IMG/VR virus record: IMGVR_UViG_3300030107_002159
Location: 1-22,630 of that record
Length of the DNA stretch: 22,630 bases
Source of the DNA: a virus
Direction: 5' to 3' (one strand)
Position numbers and translations under genes: made by a program. How positions within the stretch are numbered: the first letter of the stretch is position 1; every line of letters starts with the position of its first letter. Shown here one piece after another: positions 14,943-20,308 of this stretch. The notes under the pieces are model-generated. The model was not told the DNA's origin. It was given only the letters and a program-made list of their open reading frames with translations, and ran no database searches.

Positions 14943-16107
14943 CTTTTAATTCTTTCATTTGACTGTCTAATGATTTTACTGTTCCCCCCTCTTTAAAAGG
15001 CAATGCATCTAATGCTTTCTGCCACCAAGACGGTTTTTTTGAAATTTCTTTTTCATTAGTATTGGCTGGTGTTTCAAGTAAGTCTAAAACTTTTTTTGCC
15101 GTATTGTTTAACTTCTCATTATTGTCACGTAACATTTTTAAGTAATCCGAATCCGAGGGATAAAATCCAAATTTGCCCCTAATATTTTTAGTGGGATCAG
15201 TTTTAAATTCCCTTGGGTCAAACTCTCGTAACGGATTTTTAACTTCATCATACGGAAGATCAGGGTCTTTTTTATAATCTCCTATATCTGATCCAATAGG
15301 GTTAATTGTTGTTCTTATTTGCTCGTTGTAAGTTGGATTTTTCAGCCTAGCCAAAGTTTGTTCAGATCTCATCGCATTTAAAAGTTTAAAATTGTCAAAT
15401 TTTATATATGATGGGACCATAGTATCATAAGTATGCATGTCAACTAAATTTTCCGTAAATATCAAAGCATCGGAATCTGAACGACCCAAACCTAGTCGAG
15501 CTATAATATTTGTTGTTTCATTAGGAAACTGTTCTCTTTGATACCCCCCTGTAATTTCAACAGGAGCACCTTCTTCTTTTAAACGCATATTAAGTTCTGT
15601 AGTTTTTGGATCTACTCCTGAAGGTACAACCGTAATGTATTTTGGGTCTTGTTTTGGAGATAATTCTTCAATCGGAGAAGTTCCTTCGCTTAACATTTTA
15701 TTTAACACATTATGTCCAGCGTGTGTAAGTTCATGTACAAAGGTACTGTCTTCATCAATAGCATTAAGAATAAAACGTTTTTGAATATCGGATATTTCAT
15801 CATTATCTTCTATGGCTTGTTTTACTACAATGCTACCAGAATAGCTGTCGGTTGGAGATAAATAAAAACCCTCTAAAGACCTTTCATTTAATTCTTCTAT
15901 TTCATCAGTTATACTCAAATCAAGTTGAAAATTTGCTCCCCCCTCATACTCAGAACCTAAAGCTTTTTTAAAAACATCACTATCTTTAATTGCATAAAAT
16001 CCTAGTTTTGCAACAGCATTATTTTCAAAAAGAGGTTGTAAAGCTTCCTCTAACTCTTTAAAAAAATTTTCATCGTCCTTTCCACTTCTAAATGTAAGTC
16101 TAGCCAA
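14932..16107 (-). CDS. Putative zinc metallopeptidase-like protein (HELTH), TTG start, 391 aa
   Basis: The key motif is STFVHELTHAGHNVLNKML: H125-E126-x-x-H129, a zincin signature in a predicted helix, with H132 a possible extra ligand. The HExxH is preceded by a long helical stretch (about 95-122), as in many zincins. I see no clear metzincin (HExxHxxGxxH) or later gluzincin Glu, so the family is unassigned. The C-terminal 80 residues are charged and end in KEGGTVKSLDSQMKELKVDE. No signal peptide, so it acts in the cell or virion. The start is TTG at 16107 with AAGGGG 7 nt upstream; no ATG or GTG exists before it in frame. It overlaps small terminase by 8 nt and large terminase by 11 nt. A head-maturation protease is one idea. 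Confidence 0.7.
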   Translation of the reverse strand: MARLTFRSGKDDENFFKELEEALQPLFENNAVAKLGFYAIKDSDVFKKALGSEYEGGANFQLDLSITDEIEELNERSLEGFYLSPTDSYSGSIVVKQAIEDNDEISDIQKRFILNAIDEDSTFVHELTHAGHNVLNKMLSEGTSPIEELSPKQDPKYITVVPSGVDPKTTELNMRLKEEGAPVEITGGYQREQFPNETTNIIARLGLGRSDSDALIFTENLVDMHTYDTMVPSYIKFDNFKLLNAMRSEQTLARLKNPTYNEQIRTTINPIGSDIGDYKKDPDLPYDEVKNPLREFDPREFKTDPTKNIRGKFGFYPSDSDYLKMLRDNNEKLNNTAKKVLDLLETPANTNEKEISKKPSWWQKALDALPFKEGGTVKSLDSQMKELKVDE

Positions 16108-16498
16108 TCTCCATCCCCTTTTTTGCTGGCAACAGCACTACACCGTGCAATGCTTGTACATTATGGTTGTGTGTTTCTTCTTTACCCAAACCTACCCTGT
16201 TTAACAACGATTCTGCCGCCTTTAATCGTAGATCATCTCCTCTTACGACTTCAGGAGTGTCAATCATCTGTATTAATTTGTTTGTTGCTTTTACGGATGC
16301 TGTTGCTAAAAGGTTTTTTGACCGTTTTAGTATTTCATCAGCGAGTTTATTTTTCAACCACGTGACTGATCCTTGTGGATATCCTGCATCAACTGCTGCG
16401 GCAGACACCGATCCCCCATTTTTAAATAGGTTTTGAAGGAATAGTTCTTCTTTTTCGGTAATTTTAACCGATTTATGTTTTTGTGGCAATAAATTCAT
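16100..16498 (-). CDS. terS: Terminase small subunit
   Basis: 132 aa, first gene of the packaging operon. Residues 14-52 (TEKEELFLQNLFKNGGSVSA, AAVDAGYPQGSVTWLKNKL) make a helix-turn-helix of the kind in small terminases, which bind the packaging site and load the large subunit. The following helices (KNLLATASVKATNKLIQMID; LRLKAAESLLNRVGLGKEE) match the oligomerisation region and the 'AAESLLNRVGLGK' element often seen there. ATG at 16498 has no good Shine-Dalgarno; the 5' leader has an 8-bp inverted repeat whose second arm lies just upstream of the start. Length (about 130-160 aa) and place before the large subunit support the call. Confidence 0.88.
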   Translation of the reverse strand: MNLLPQKHKSVKITEKEELFLQNLFKNGGSVSAAAVDAGYPQGSVTWLKNKLADEILKRSKNLLATASVKATNKLIQMIDTPEVVRGDDLRLKAAESLLNRVGLGKEETHNHNVQALHGVVLLPAKKGMEIG

Positions 16499-16597
16499 AG
16501 CATTTTGTTAGTAATGGTGCGAAAGTCCATCAAAAAGTTCGTATTGTAAGGTAATAAGTTGTATCTTTGTGACATTTTGCAACGCATTACTATATAT

Positions 16598-16625
16598 ATA
16601 ATATAGTTTATAAAAAAATTGTCAA
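16598..16625 (-). promoter_or_regulatory. Sigma-70-type promoter for packaging/head operon
   Basis: On the minus strand TTGACA (16625-16620) is followed after 16 bp by TATTAT (16603-16598), in an AT-rich run that also offers TATATA variants. Transcription would begin near 16590 and read into the small terminase gene with a leader of about 90 nt. It is the first convincing promoter upstream of the late genes. Confidence 0.65.
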
Positions 16626-16641
16626 TAAGTTATTTTATGGG

Positions 16642-16670
16642 TTGACAAAAGTGAATCTGAACTGTACAAT
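16642..16670 (+). promoter_or_regulatory. Divergent promoter for a short rightward transcript
   Basis: TTGACA (16642-16647), exactly 17 bp, then TACAAT (16665-16670), preceded by TG one base pair away. This is close to the sigma-70 consensus at ideal spacing. Its -35 is 16 bp from the -35 of the leftward promoter, so the two face away from each other. No protein gene lies downstream on this strand; a terminator ends transcription about 58 nt later. Confidence 0.7.
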
Positions 16671-16676
16671 GCAGTT

Positions 16677-16734
16677 GAACCTGCCGAGGTAATATATACA
16701 GTAAGCCCCAATGTCCTGCATTAGGGGCTTTTTT
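16677..16734 (+). ncRNA. Candidate phage small RNA, about 58 nt
   Basis: Defined by a near-consensus promoter at 16642-16670 and a strong intrinsic terminator at 16703-16734 on the same strand. The predicted RNA has a 25-nt single-stranded 5' part containing CCUGCCGAGG and an AU-rich stretch, and then the terminator hairpin, the minimal layout of a bacterial regulatory RNA (seed region plus hairpin plus U tail). It is the only plus-strand transcript I can support in the window. It is not a tRNA or a recognised Rfam-type RNA to my eye. Expression is unproven. Confidence 0.5.
16703..16734 (+). terminator. Strong intrinsic terminator of the short rightward RNA
   Basis: AAGCCCC (16703-16709) pairs with GGGGCTT (16724-16730), extended by AATG/CATT across one bulged A, around a 5-nt TCCTG loop, and followed by TTTT (six T including the stem end). 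On the opposite strand the hairpin is not followed by T, so it acts rightward only. Confidence 0.85.
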
Positions 16735-16876
16735 AGTGCCCAGCCGGGTCTACCTATAGAGTTGCACGACTTAATCATACAAGAAACTATAAAAAATAAA
16801 AATGACCGATAGATTGCATGTACATGTATGGGGGGTGGGGTGACCCTTCACGTGCACACGCACGATATATTTTTAG
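16735..16876. other. Non-coding control region with GC-rich palindromic patch
   Basis: No supported gene. A compositional island at 16815-16864 holds a perfect 10-bp palindrome CATGTACATG (16817-16826), an 11-nt G-rich run GGGGGGTGGGG (16830-16840), and overlapping CACGTG and GTGCAC palindromes at 16849-16857. Its base content differs sharply from flanking AT-rich DNA. It could hold a protein binding site, replication origin or packaging/attachment site; nothing decides between them. Confidence 0.35.
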
Positions 16877-16981
16877 TTATTTTATTTTTGCCTTCATACC
16901 TTTCATTGAAAGGTTTTTAACCACCACAAATGCAACAAGCAAAACCAACCCACCAATTAATAGTATATGCATCTCACACAT
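16877..16981 (-). CDS. Possible 34-aa single-helix membrane peptide
   Basis: ATG at 16981 (alternative ATG in frame at 16972) to TAA at 16877. The product is a short hydrophilic start, then ILLIGGLVLLVAFVVV as one membrane helix, then a basic tail KNLSMKGMKAKIK. The helix-plus-basic-tail layout obeys the positive-inside rule and is unlikely from random AT-rich DNA. No good Shine-Dalgarno is seen. A weak promoter (TTGTCA at 17076-17071, 17 bp, TATTTT at 17053-17048) could serve it. Function unknown. Confidence 0.4.
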   Translation of the reverse strand: MCEMHILLIGGLVLLVAFVVVKNLSMKGMKAKIK

Positions 16982-17122
16982 GCTCGTATAATAAACTTTG
17001 CCAATTAATTATATGAATTACTTTTAAGGCATCTTTAAAGGTCAATAAAAATAGAAGTATTTAATGCCATTGACAAAAATATATAATACTTACAACGCTT
17101 AAACTATTTATTAAGTAGACAT
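16982..17122. other. AT-rich intergenic stretch
   Basis: No gene seen on either strand. It holds TATAAT-like hexamers and a weak leftward promoter candidate (17048-17076), all low in information because the stretch is strongly AT-rich. Confidence 0.4.
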
Positions 17123-17155
17123 AAAAAAAGCCCCAAGAGGTTTAATTCTTGGGGC
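17123..17155 (-). terminator. Strong intrinsic terminator closing the early leftward units
   Basis: On the minus strand GCCCCAAGA (17155-17147) pairs perfectly with TCTTGGGGC (17138-17130) around an 8-nt loop and is followed by seven T. It lies 33 nt past the stop of the zinc-ribbon-like gene at 17189 and separates the early block from the late promoter region. Confidence 0.9.
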
Positions 17156-17188
17156 AGTTAGGAGGAAAAATATATAATACAATTAATA

Positions 17189-17413
17189 TTACATATTAAA
17201 ATAAAGGTCAATATCTTTTTTTACTCGTTCAGCAGTTAATTCATCACGAACCTTAAAGGATATAGACTTTCTTCTGGTCGGAGTATTAATAACATTGTTA
17301 ATCTTCAACCAACACCGAATGCAAATATATTGATCTATCACTGTAACAAGCTCGTGGTTAGATTTCAATTTGTTGCATTCGATACATTCTTTTTGTGAAT
17401 TATCGTAGATCAT
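17189..17413 (-). CDS. Small zinc-ribbon-like protein, 74 aa
   Basis: The start is taken as ATG 17413 (MIYDNSQKE), because AGGA lies 9 nt upstream and the ATG falls 12 nt before the end of the upstream gene; the frame runs further to a TTG at 17497 but that part overlaps the well-supported gene at 17400-17573. C10-x-x-C13 and C31-x-x-C34 (CIEC...CIRC) make a four-cysteine zinc site. The C-terminal half is basic then helical (RRKSISFKVRDELTAERVKKDID). Small phage zinc-ribbon proteins often bind nucleic acid or host RNA polymerase; no specific role can be assigned. Last gene before the terminator at 17123-17155. Confidence 0.7.
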   Translation of the reverse strand: MIYDNSQKECIECNKLKSNHELVTVIDQYICIRCWLKINNVINTPTRRKSISFKVRDELTAERVKKDIDLYFNM

Positions 17414-17573
17414 TTGTTCTTGTCCTATGTTGAAGACATCTTTCATAAAATTTATTTCTCTGAAAGTTTGCATTGAATGATCTGCATATATTCGCAAGAT
17501 CTTCTAGTAGATCATCATCTAAGTTATTCGATCCACAAAATCTCGCAAGTTCTTCAAAATGTTTTCTGGTCAT
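17400..17573 (-). CDS. Small conserved phage protein, MTRKHF family, 57 aa
   Basis: ATG 17573 follows AAAGGGGG, one of the best ribosome binding sites in the window; stop TAA 17400-17402. The protein starts MTRKHFEELARFCGSNN and has a central ICRSFNANFQRNKFYERCL. A start of the form M(T)RKHF and a following 'F N x N F x x x x F x x x C' helix is a pattern I know from small hypothetical proteins widespread in phages of many hosts. No function is known to me. It overlaps the zinc-ribbon gene by 14 nt and lies two nt from the preceding stop, so the three genes 17857-17189 form one operon. Confidence 0.75.
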   Translation of the reverse strand: MTRKHFEELARFCGSNNLDDDLLEDLANICRSFNANFQRNKFYERCLQHRTRTNDLR

Positions 17574-17575
17574 AA

Positions 17576-17857
17576 TTAACCCCCTTTCCTTTCCATCTTA
17601 TCAAGATGTGAATTAAAACCAATCATCTTATTAGTAGAAACAACTTCACCCAAATTAATACGCTTTTGATTATACCAACTCTCACAAATGCCAAAGCTTT
17701 CCAATAACTCTTTTAAACTTTCAGCTTGTTGCAAAAGTAATTTTGATTGGAGATGAATTAAATTCGCTTGTTCTTTAGTTAATACAGAAAGAGATTTTAA
17801 ATCATTGTTTTCATCTTCTGGGTTAAGGTTTGCAATAAATGTTTTTTTAATACTCAT
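17576..17857 (-). CDS. Hypothetical helical protein, 93 aa
   Basis: ATG 17857 with AAAGGA at a good distance. Residues 25-55 (VLTKEQANLIHLQSKLLLQQ and AESLKELLESF) form an amphipathic leucine-rich helix, suggesting coiled-coil dimerisation; the rest is polar. No motif recognised. First gene after the composite terminator/promoter at 17907-17946, with a leader of about 43 nt; its stop region supplies the G-rich ribosome binding site for the next gene. Likely an early accessory protein. Confidence 0.65.
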   Translation of the reverse strand: MSIKKTFIANLNPEDENNDLKSLSVLTKEQANLIHLQSKLLLQQAESLKELLESFGICESWYNQKRINLGEVVSTNKMIGFNSHLDKMERKGG

Positions 17858-17906
17858 AATTAAATCCTTTCAAAATTGTTTATTTGAGTAGTTATTAATA
17901 AACACA

Positions 17907-17934
17907 AGTATAAATAAAAAAAGGGCTAAGTCAA
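17907..17934 (-). promoter_or_regulatory. Promoter embedded in the terminator hairpin
   Basis: Minus strand TTGACT (17934-17929) lies in the loop of the terminator at 17916-17946; 16 bp further is TATACT (17912-17907). Each hexamer differs from consensus at one base. Transcription would start near 17900 and serve the genes 17857-17189. It lets a new transcript begin just where the previous one stops. Confidence 0.55.
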
Positions 17935-17946
17935 TACACCTAGCCC
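17916..17946 (-). terminator. Intrinsic terminator after the DUF932 unit
   Basis: On the minus strand GGGCTA (17946-17941) pairs with TAGCCC (17928-17923) over a 12-nt loop, followed by seven T. It lies 26 nt past the stop of the 30-aa membrane peptide gene. Confidence 0.8.
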
Positions 17947-17971
17947 AATTTAATTTATTTATGAATTTTAT

Positions 17972-18064
17972 TTAAGTAGACCAAACAGCCATTAAAAATA
18001 AAACAGTTAAAATTATTAACGCAACAATAATTTTATAGATATATAATAATGTTTTCCAATTCAT
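17972..18064 (-). CDS. 30-aa single-helix membrane peptide coupled to DUF932 gene
   Basis: ATG at 18064 overlaps the TAA of the DUF932 gene as TAATG, the same junction used throughout this genome, and the frame closes at 17972, just before the terminator. The product is MNWKTLLYIYK followed by a clean membrane helix IIVALIILTVLFLMAVW and a two-residue end. It has the form of a small phage membrane peptide acting on a host membrane protein or as a toxin-like inhibitor, but that is only inference. The unit's terminator lies directly after it, so this gene is inside the transcript. Confidence 0.6.
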   Translation of the reverse strand: MNWKTLLYIYKIIVALIILTVLFLMAVWST

Positions 18065-19089
18065 TACGCAATTACCTTATCTTGGTGTTCTAATGTCTGC
18101 CATTCTTCCGAATTGAGCAAATTGCGTACCATGTTTTGTCTATTAAGTTTTACAGAATGTTGTGATTTAGAAACCCCACTAACTTGATCTTTTCCATCAA
18201 CGTCAACGTAATTTTCTTGTGTATGTGTTGACCAATGTGTCAAGGCATTGTAACCACCCCAAAGGTTAGCACCACAATCTTTAATTTCATTCTGATATAC
18301 TTGTGTAAGGTAATTTAGTTGTTTTTGGTTTACTCTGTATTTTTCTTCTTTAAGTAAACGAACCCCATCACCATTTTTTACTTTGCACAATGTGTTAGAT
18401 AAAAACTTAACAAATTTTTCTTCAGTCAATGGAATGTTTTTCCAAGCTAACATCTGAGCTTTATTTTCATTCCAAGACTGTAAAGATGTCTGAGCTTTTG
18501 AGAGCATCTGATCAACTTCTAATCCTCTCGTATGTTTATGGTTTTGTTGATAAGCTTTCTCTCCACCAAACACCTGAGTGTTACGACATAGTGAACGATA
18601 TGCACCAGAAAAAACTTGGAATGACCATGATTGATCGATAGAATTAAAAACATCTAAACGACACGTTACTTCGTCCTGCTTTGTTCCCACCTGCATTTTT
18701 AAATCTTCAAAATGTATAGAACGTGATGCACGTCTCCCACCTTCATAAATATGGTCAATAACTTTTACATTATTGTGAGGAAGATCGGAATTATCAATTA
18801 TCATATCACCTTGTTTTTTAAATAACTCAGTATGTTGCACAAGTTTATAAGTATTACTAACTGGTCGACAGTGCAAAAGCTTATCAGTTTTTGTATTAAG
18901 TAACCCATAATAATTTTGAAGATGTTGAGAGCTTACAACCCCATCTTTATCTTCATTAAAGTATTGTAATGGAACTTTCTGGACATCTCCTAGATGTTCA
19001 AACAATCCAATATCATTTATATTATTATGAATGTACTCAATACCATTTGGTATTTGGTTAATGTTTAAATCTAAAGTATCTAACGGCAT
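18064..19089 (-). CDS. DUF932 / TIGR03299-type phage-plasmid protein, 341 aa
   Basis: Characteristic segments are SYNTYKLVQHTELFKK-like PVSNTYKLVQHTELF (about 76-90), EVTCRLDVFNSIDQSWSFQV (about 140-159), FSGAYRSLCRNTQVFGG (about 160-176) and a late ANLWGGYNALTHWSTH. The family (DUF932, 'phage/plasmid-like protein') occurs on phages, plasmids and conjugative elements; molecular function is not established, though links to DNA metabolism or defence and anti-defence have been proposed. Length is within the usual 280-400 aa. ATG 19089 follows AAGGAGGAG, the strongest ribosome binding site in the window, so abundant synthesis is expected. Coupled to the gene before (TAATG) and the tiny membrane gene after. 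Confidence 0.85.
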   Translation of the reverse strand: MPLDTLDLNINQIPNGIEYIHNNINDIGLFEHLGDVQKVPLQYFNEDKDGVVSSQHLQNYYGLLNTKTDKLLHCRPVSNTYKLVQHTELFKKQGDMIIDNSDLPHNNVKVIDHIYEGGRRASRSIHFEDLKMQVGTKQDEVTCRLDVFNSIDQSWSFQVFSGAYRSLCRNTQVFGGEKAYQQNHKHTRGLEVDQMLSKAQTSLQSWNENKAQMLAWKNIPLTEEKFVKFLSNTLCKVKNGDGVRLLKEEKYRVNQKQLNYLTQVYQNEIKDCGANLWGGYNALTHWSTHTQENYVDVDGKDQVSGVSKSQHSVKLNRQNMVRNLLNSEEWQTLEHQDKVIA

Positions 19090-19319
19090 TATTCTCCTCC
19101 TTCTATTAGAGCATGGTTTACAATACTATCTATATCTAAGTTAGTATCAATTAATATATCCAGATCATTACCACCAATAAAATCTAATGGGGAATTTTCC
19201 AGATTTTCACGAATTAATCTTGAACATTCAAGTTTTAGATGGTTTTCCAAAACTTCTAATTGATAAGTGCTATCAATTATATCCAAAAATTCTGGATTAA
19301 TTTCATACTTTTTGATCAT
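19089..19319 (-). CDS. Acidic hypothetical protein, 76 aa
   Basis: ATG 19319 overlaps the preceding TGA as ATGA, with AAAGGA upstream; its TAA overlaps the DUF932 ATG. The product is strongly acidic (many Asp/Glu; ends IEGGE) with two helical parts (FLDIIDSTYQLEVLENHLKL; LDILIDTNLDIDSIVNHAL). No motif recognised. The tight coupling between DUF932 and this protein suggests they are made together and may act together. A nucleic-acid mimic is a loose possibility from charge only. Confidence 0.65.
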   Translation of the reverse strand: MIKKYEINPEFLDIIDSTYQLEVLENHLKLECSRLIRENLENSPLDFIGGNDLDILIDTNLDIDSIVNHALIEGGE

Positions 19320-19717
19320 TGTTTTGTTTCCTTTCTCACAAGTTTAGGAATGATAAATTGCAGTTCATAAGTTGTTAAATATTTTTCTATACTTTCGGAT
19401 AAATCATTTTTTGTTGCTCCATCATTATCCAATAAAGTATCATAAAAATTATCTGAAGTTACAATATCATGGGCATATATTTCATCTGCAAAATTTTCAC
19501 CTGTAACTAAATTTCCACTATCATAGTCAAGTAAAAGTTCTTTCAGTTTTTCAATACTAAATTTTGAAAAGGTTAACTCCCTCTCATTTAATGCAGTAGA
19601 AATTTGATCTTTAACTAATTGTTTAATAAATTTTGATATTGCAATTTGCATATCTTTACTCAATAACTCTTCTTTCTCAAATAAGTCATTAGTTCTTTTA
19701 TCAAATTCATCTTTCAT
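19316..19717 (-). CDS. Hypothetical protein, 133 aa, of the DUF932 unit
   Basis: ATG 19717 preceded by AAAGGA. Helical, charged protein: FEKEELLSKDMQIAISKFIK, KFSIEKLKELLLDYDS, then an acidic region rich in Asp and Asn (TLLDNDGATKNDLSE) and a C-terminal helix. No membrane segment, cysteine site or enzyme motif. Coupled to the acidic 76-aa gene by ATGA. Function unknown; position points to an accessory partner of the DUF932 protein. Confidence 0.65.
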   Translation of the reverse strand: MKDEFDKRTNDLFEKEELLSKDMQIAISKFIKQLVKDQISTALNERELTFSKFSIEKLKELLLDYDSGNLVTGENFADEIYAHDIVTSDNFYDTLLDNDGATKNDLSESIEKYLTTYELQFIIPKLVRKETKQ

Positions 19718-19796
19718 AATATTCCTTTCTATTTTTTAAAAGATAATTCTATTATGCACACATACACACACAACACAATACCTATTTTCAAATAAA

Positions 19797-20033
19797 TTAA
19801 TATTCGTTATCGTAATCGTAATCTATTTTTTTTGAATAAGAAGAGGAAGAAAATTTAAAATTTATGAATTCATTTCTTTGAACGCAAAAATAACCAAAGG
19901 GTACTGTTTTGGCATAGAAGTTATTAGTGTCGTTTGGTTTGCCATTTTTAGTGTCGTTTGATTTGCCATCTATACACTTACGGAAAGCCACGTTCAATCG
20001 TGTAGATAAGGAATTAAGTTTGGATTGTGTCAT
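19797..20033 (-). CDS. Hypothetical protein with internal octapeptide repeat, 78 aa
   Basis: ATG 20033 preceded by AAAGG at about 8 nt. The protein starts MTQSKLNSLSTRLNVAFRK, then has KSNDTKNG/KPNDTNN, an 8-residue repeat coded by two 22-nt near-identical DNA copies at 19924 and 19948, and ends in an acidic Tyr/Asp tail (DYDYDNEY). No family recognised. It is the first gene after the promoter and 14-bp inverted repeat at 20054-20112, so it could encode the local regulator, though no DNA-binding fold is visible. Confidence 0.5.
   Translation of the reverse strand: MTQSKLNSLSTRLNVAFRKCIDGKSNDTKNGKPNDTNNFYAKTVPFGYFCVQRNEFINFKFSSSSYSKKIDYDYDNEY
19924..19969 (-). repeat. 24-bp-period direct repeat inside the 78-aa gene
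   Basis: Two copies (19924-19945 and 19948-19969) of a 22-nt sequence differing at one base, read in frame as the duplicated NDT-containing peptide. Confidence 0.7.
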
Positions 20034-20053
20034 TGGGTTTGCCTTTCTTTTCT

Positions 20054-20107
20054 ATAGGGTTGCATTAAAAATGTACTTTGAGGAAGTTAGCTCTAATGCA
20101 ACCCTAT
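20054..20107. repeat. Perfect 14-bp inverted repeat, probable operator
   Basis: ATAGGGTTGCATTA (20054-20067) and its exact reverse complement (20094-20107) are separated by 26 bp. The right arm lies between the -35 and -10 of the leftward promoter and the left arm lies just downstream of the start site. Centre-to-centre distance is 40 bp, near four helical turns, which suits a repressor dimer or loop on one face of DNA. It is not followed by a T run, so it is not a terminator. Confidence 0.7.
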
Positions 20108-20112
20108 GTCAA
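20084..20112 (-). promoter_or_regulatory. Promoter of the DUF932 unit
   Basis: Minus strand TTGACA (20112-20107) then exactly 17 bp and TAACTT (20089-20084), a weak -10. Transcription from about 20077 would serve the genes from 20033 leftward to the terminator at 17916-17946. A weak -10 with an operator across it suggests repression or activation. Confidence 0.5.
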
Positions 20113-20149
20113 ACACAAAATAAGAGAAAGGAATAAAACTCGTTTTGTG

Positions 20150-20308
20150 TTATCGTGTTTGGAATTTTTTAGGTGTCCTATTTTTTAAATCCCAAGTTCT
20201 TTTGATACAGTATTCTTGACAGTATAGTTTTCGTGTGGGTCGTTTGGCATCAGTGATGACATTATTGCAACCCTCTCGTATACACACTCTCTGTATATCT
20301 GTACTCAT
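20150..20308 (-). CDS. Small four-cysteine (zinc-finger-like) protein, 52 aa
   Basis: ATG 20308 overlaps the TGA of the gene before as ATGA, and TAA is at 20150-20152. Cysteines at 9, 14, 30 and 34 occur as C-x4-C...LYCQEYC, followed by KRTWDL. The layout 'C.REGC...RPxRKxYCxxxC' resembles short zinc fingers of phage and HNH-linked proteins. Basic overall (Lys, Arg). Last gene of the chain 21292-20150. Probably binds nucleic acid; no specific function. Confidence 0.65.
   Translation of the reverse strand: MSTDIQRVCIREGCNNVITDAKRPTRKLYCQEYCIKRTWDLKNRTPKKFQTR

Noticed and set aside
16711-16812. 33-codon plus-strand frame starting in the terminator hairpin
   Set aside because: The ATG lies inside the hairpin of a strong terminator, so it would rarely be transcribed whole, and GAGG is about 20 nt upstream, too far.
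17048-17076. TTGTCA-17-TATTTT leftward promoter candidate
   Set aside because: Matches are moderate in a very AT-rich stretch where such pairs arise by chance; kept only as a note in the 34-aa peptide entry.
17414-17497. Longer version of the zinc-ribbon protein from TTG 17497
   Set aside because: It would overlap the strongly supported 57-aa gene in another frame over nearly half its length; the ATG at 17413 has AGGA at proper distance.
19750-19790. CA-rich run with a CATAAT hexamer, possible leftward promoter
   Set aside because: The -35 position (ATTGTG) is poor, and the gene downstream can be served by the promoter at 20084-20112.
20096-20188. 30-codon plus-strand frame with GAGGAAG upstream
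   Set aside because: Antisense to the 52-aa gene and within the operator arm; the Shine-Dalgarno-like run is probably chance as no rightward promoter is seen.
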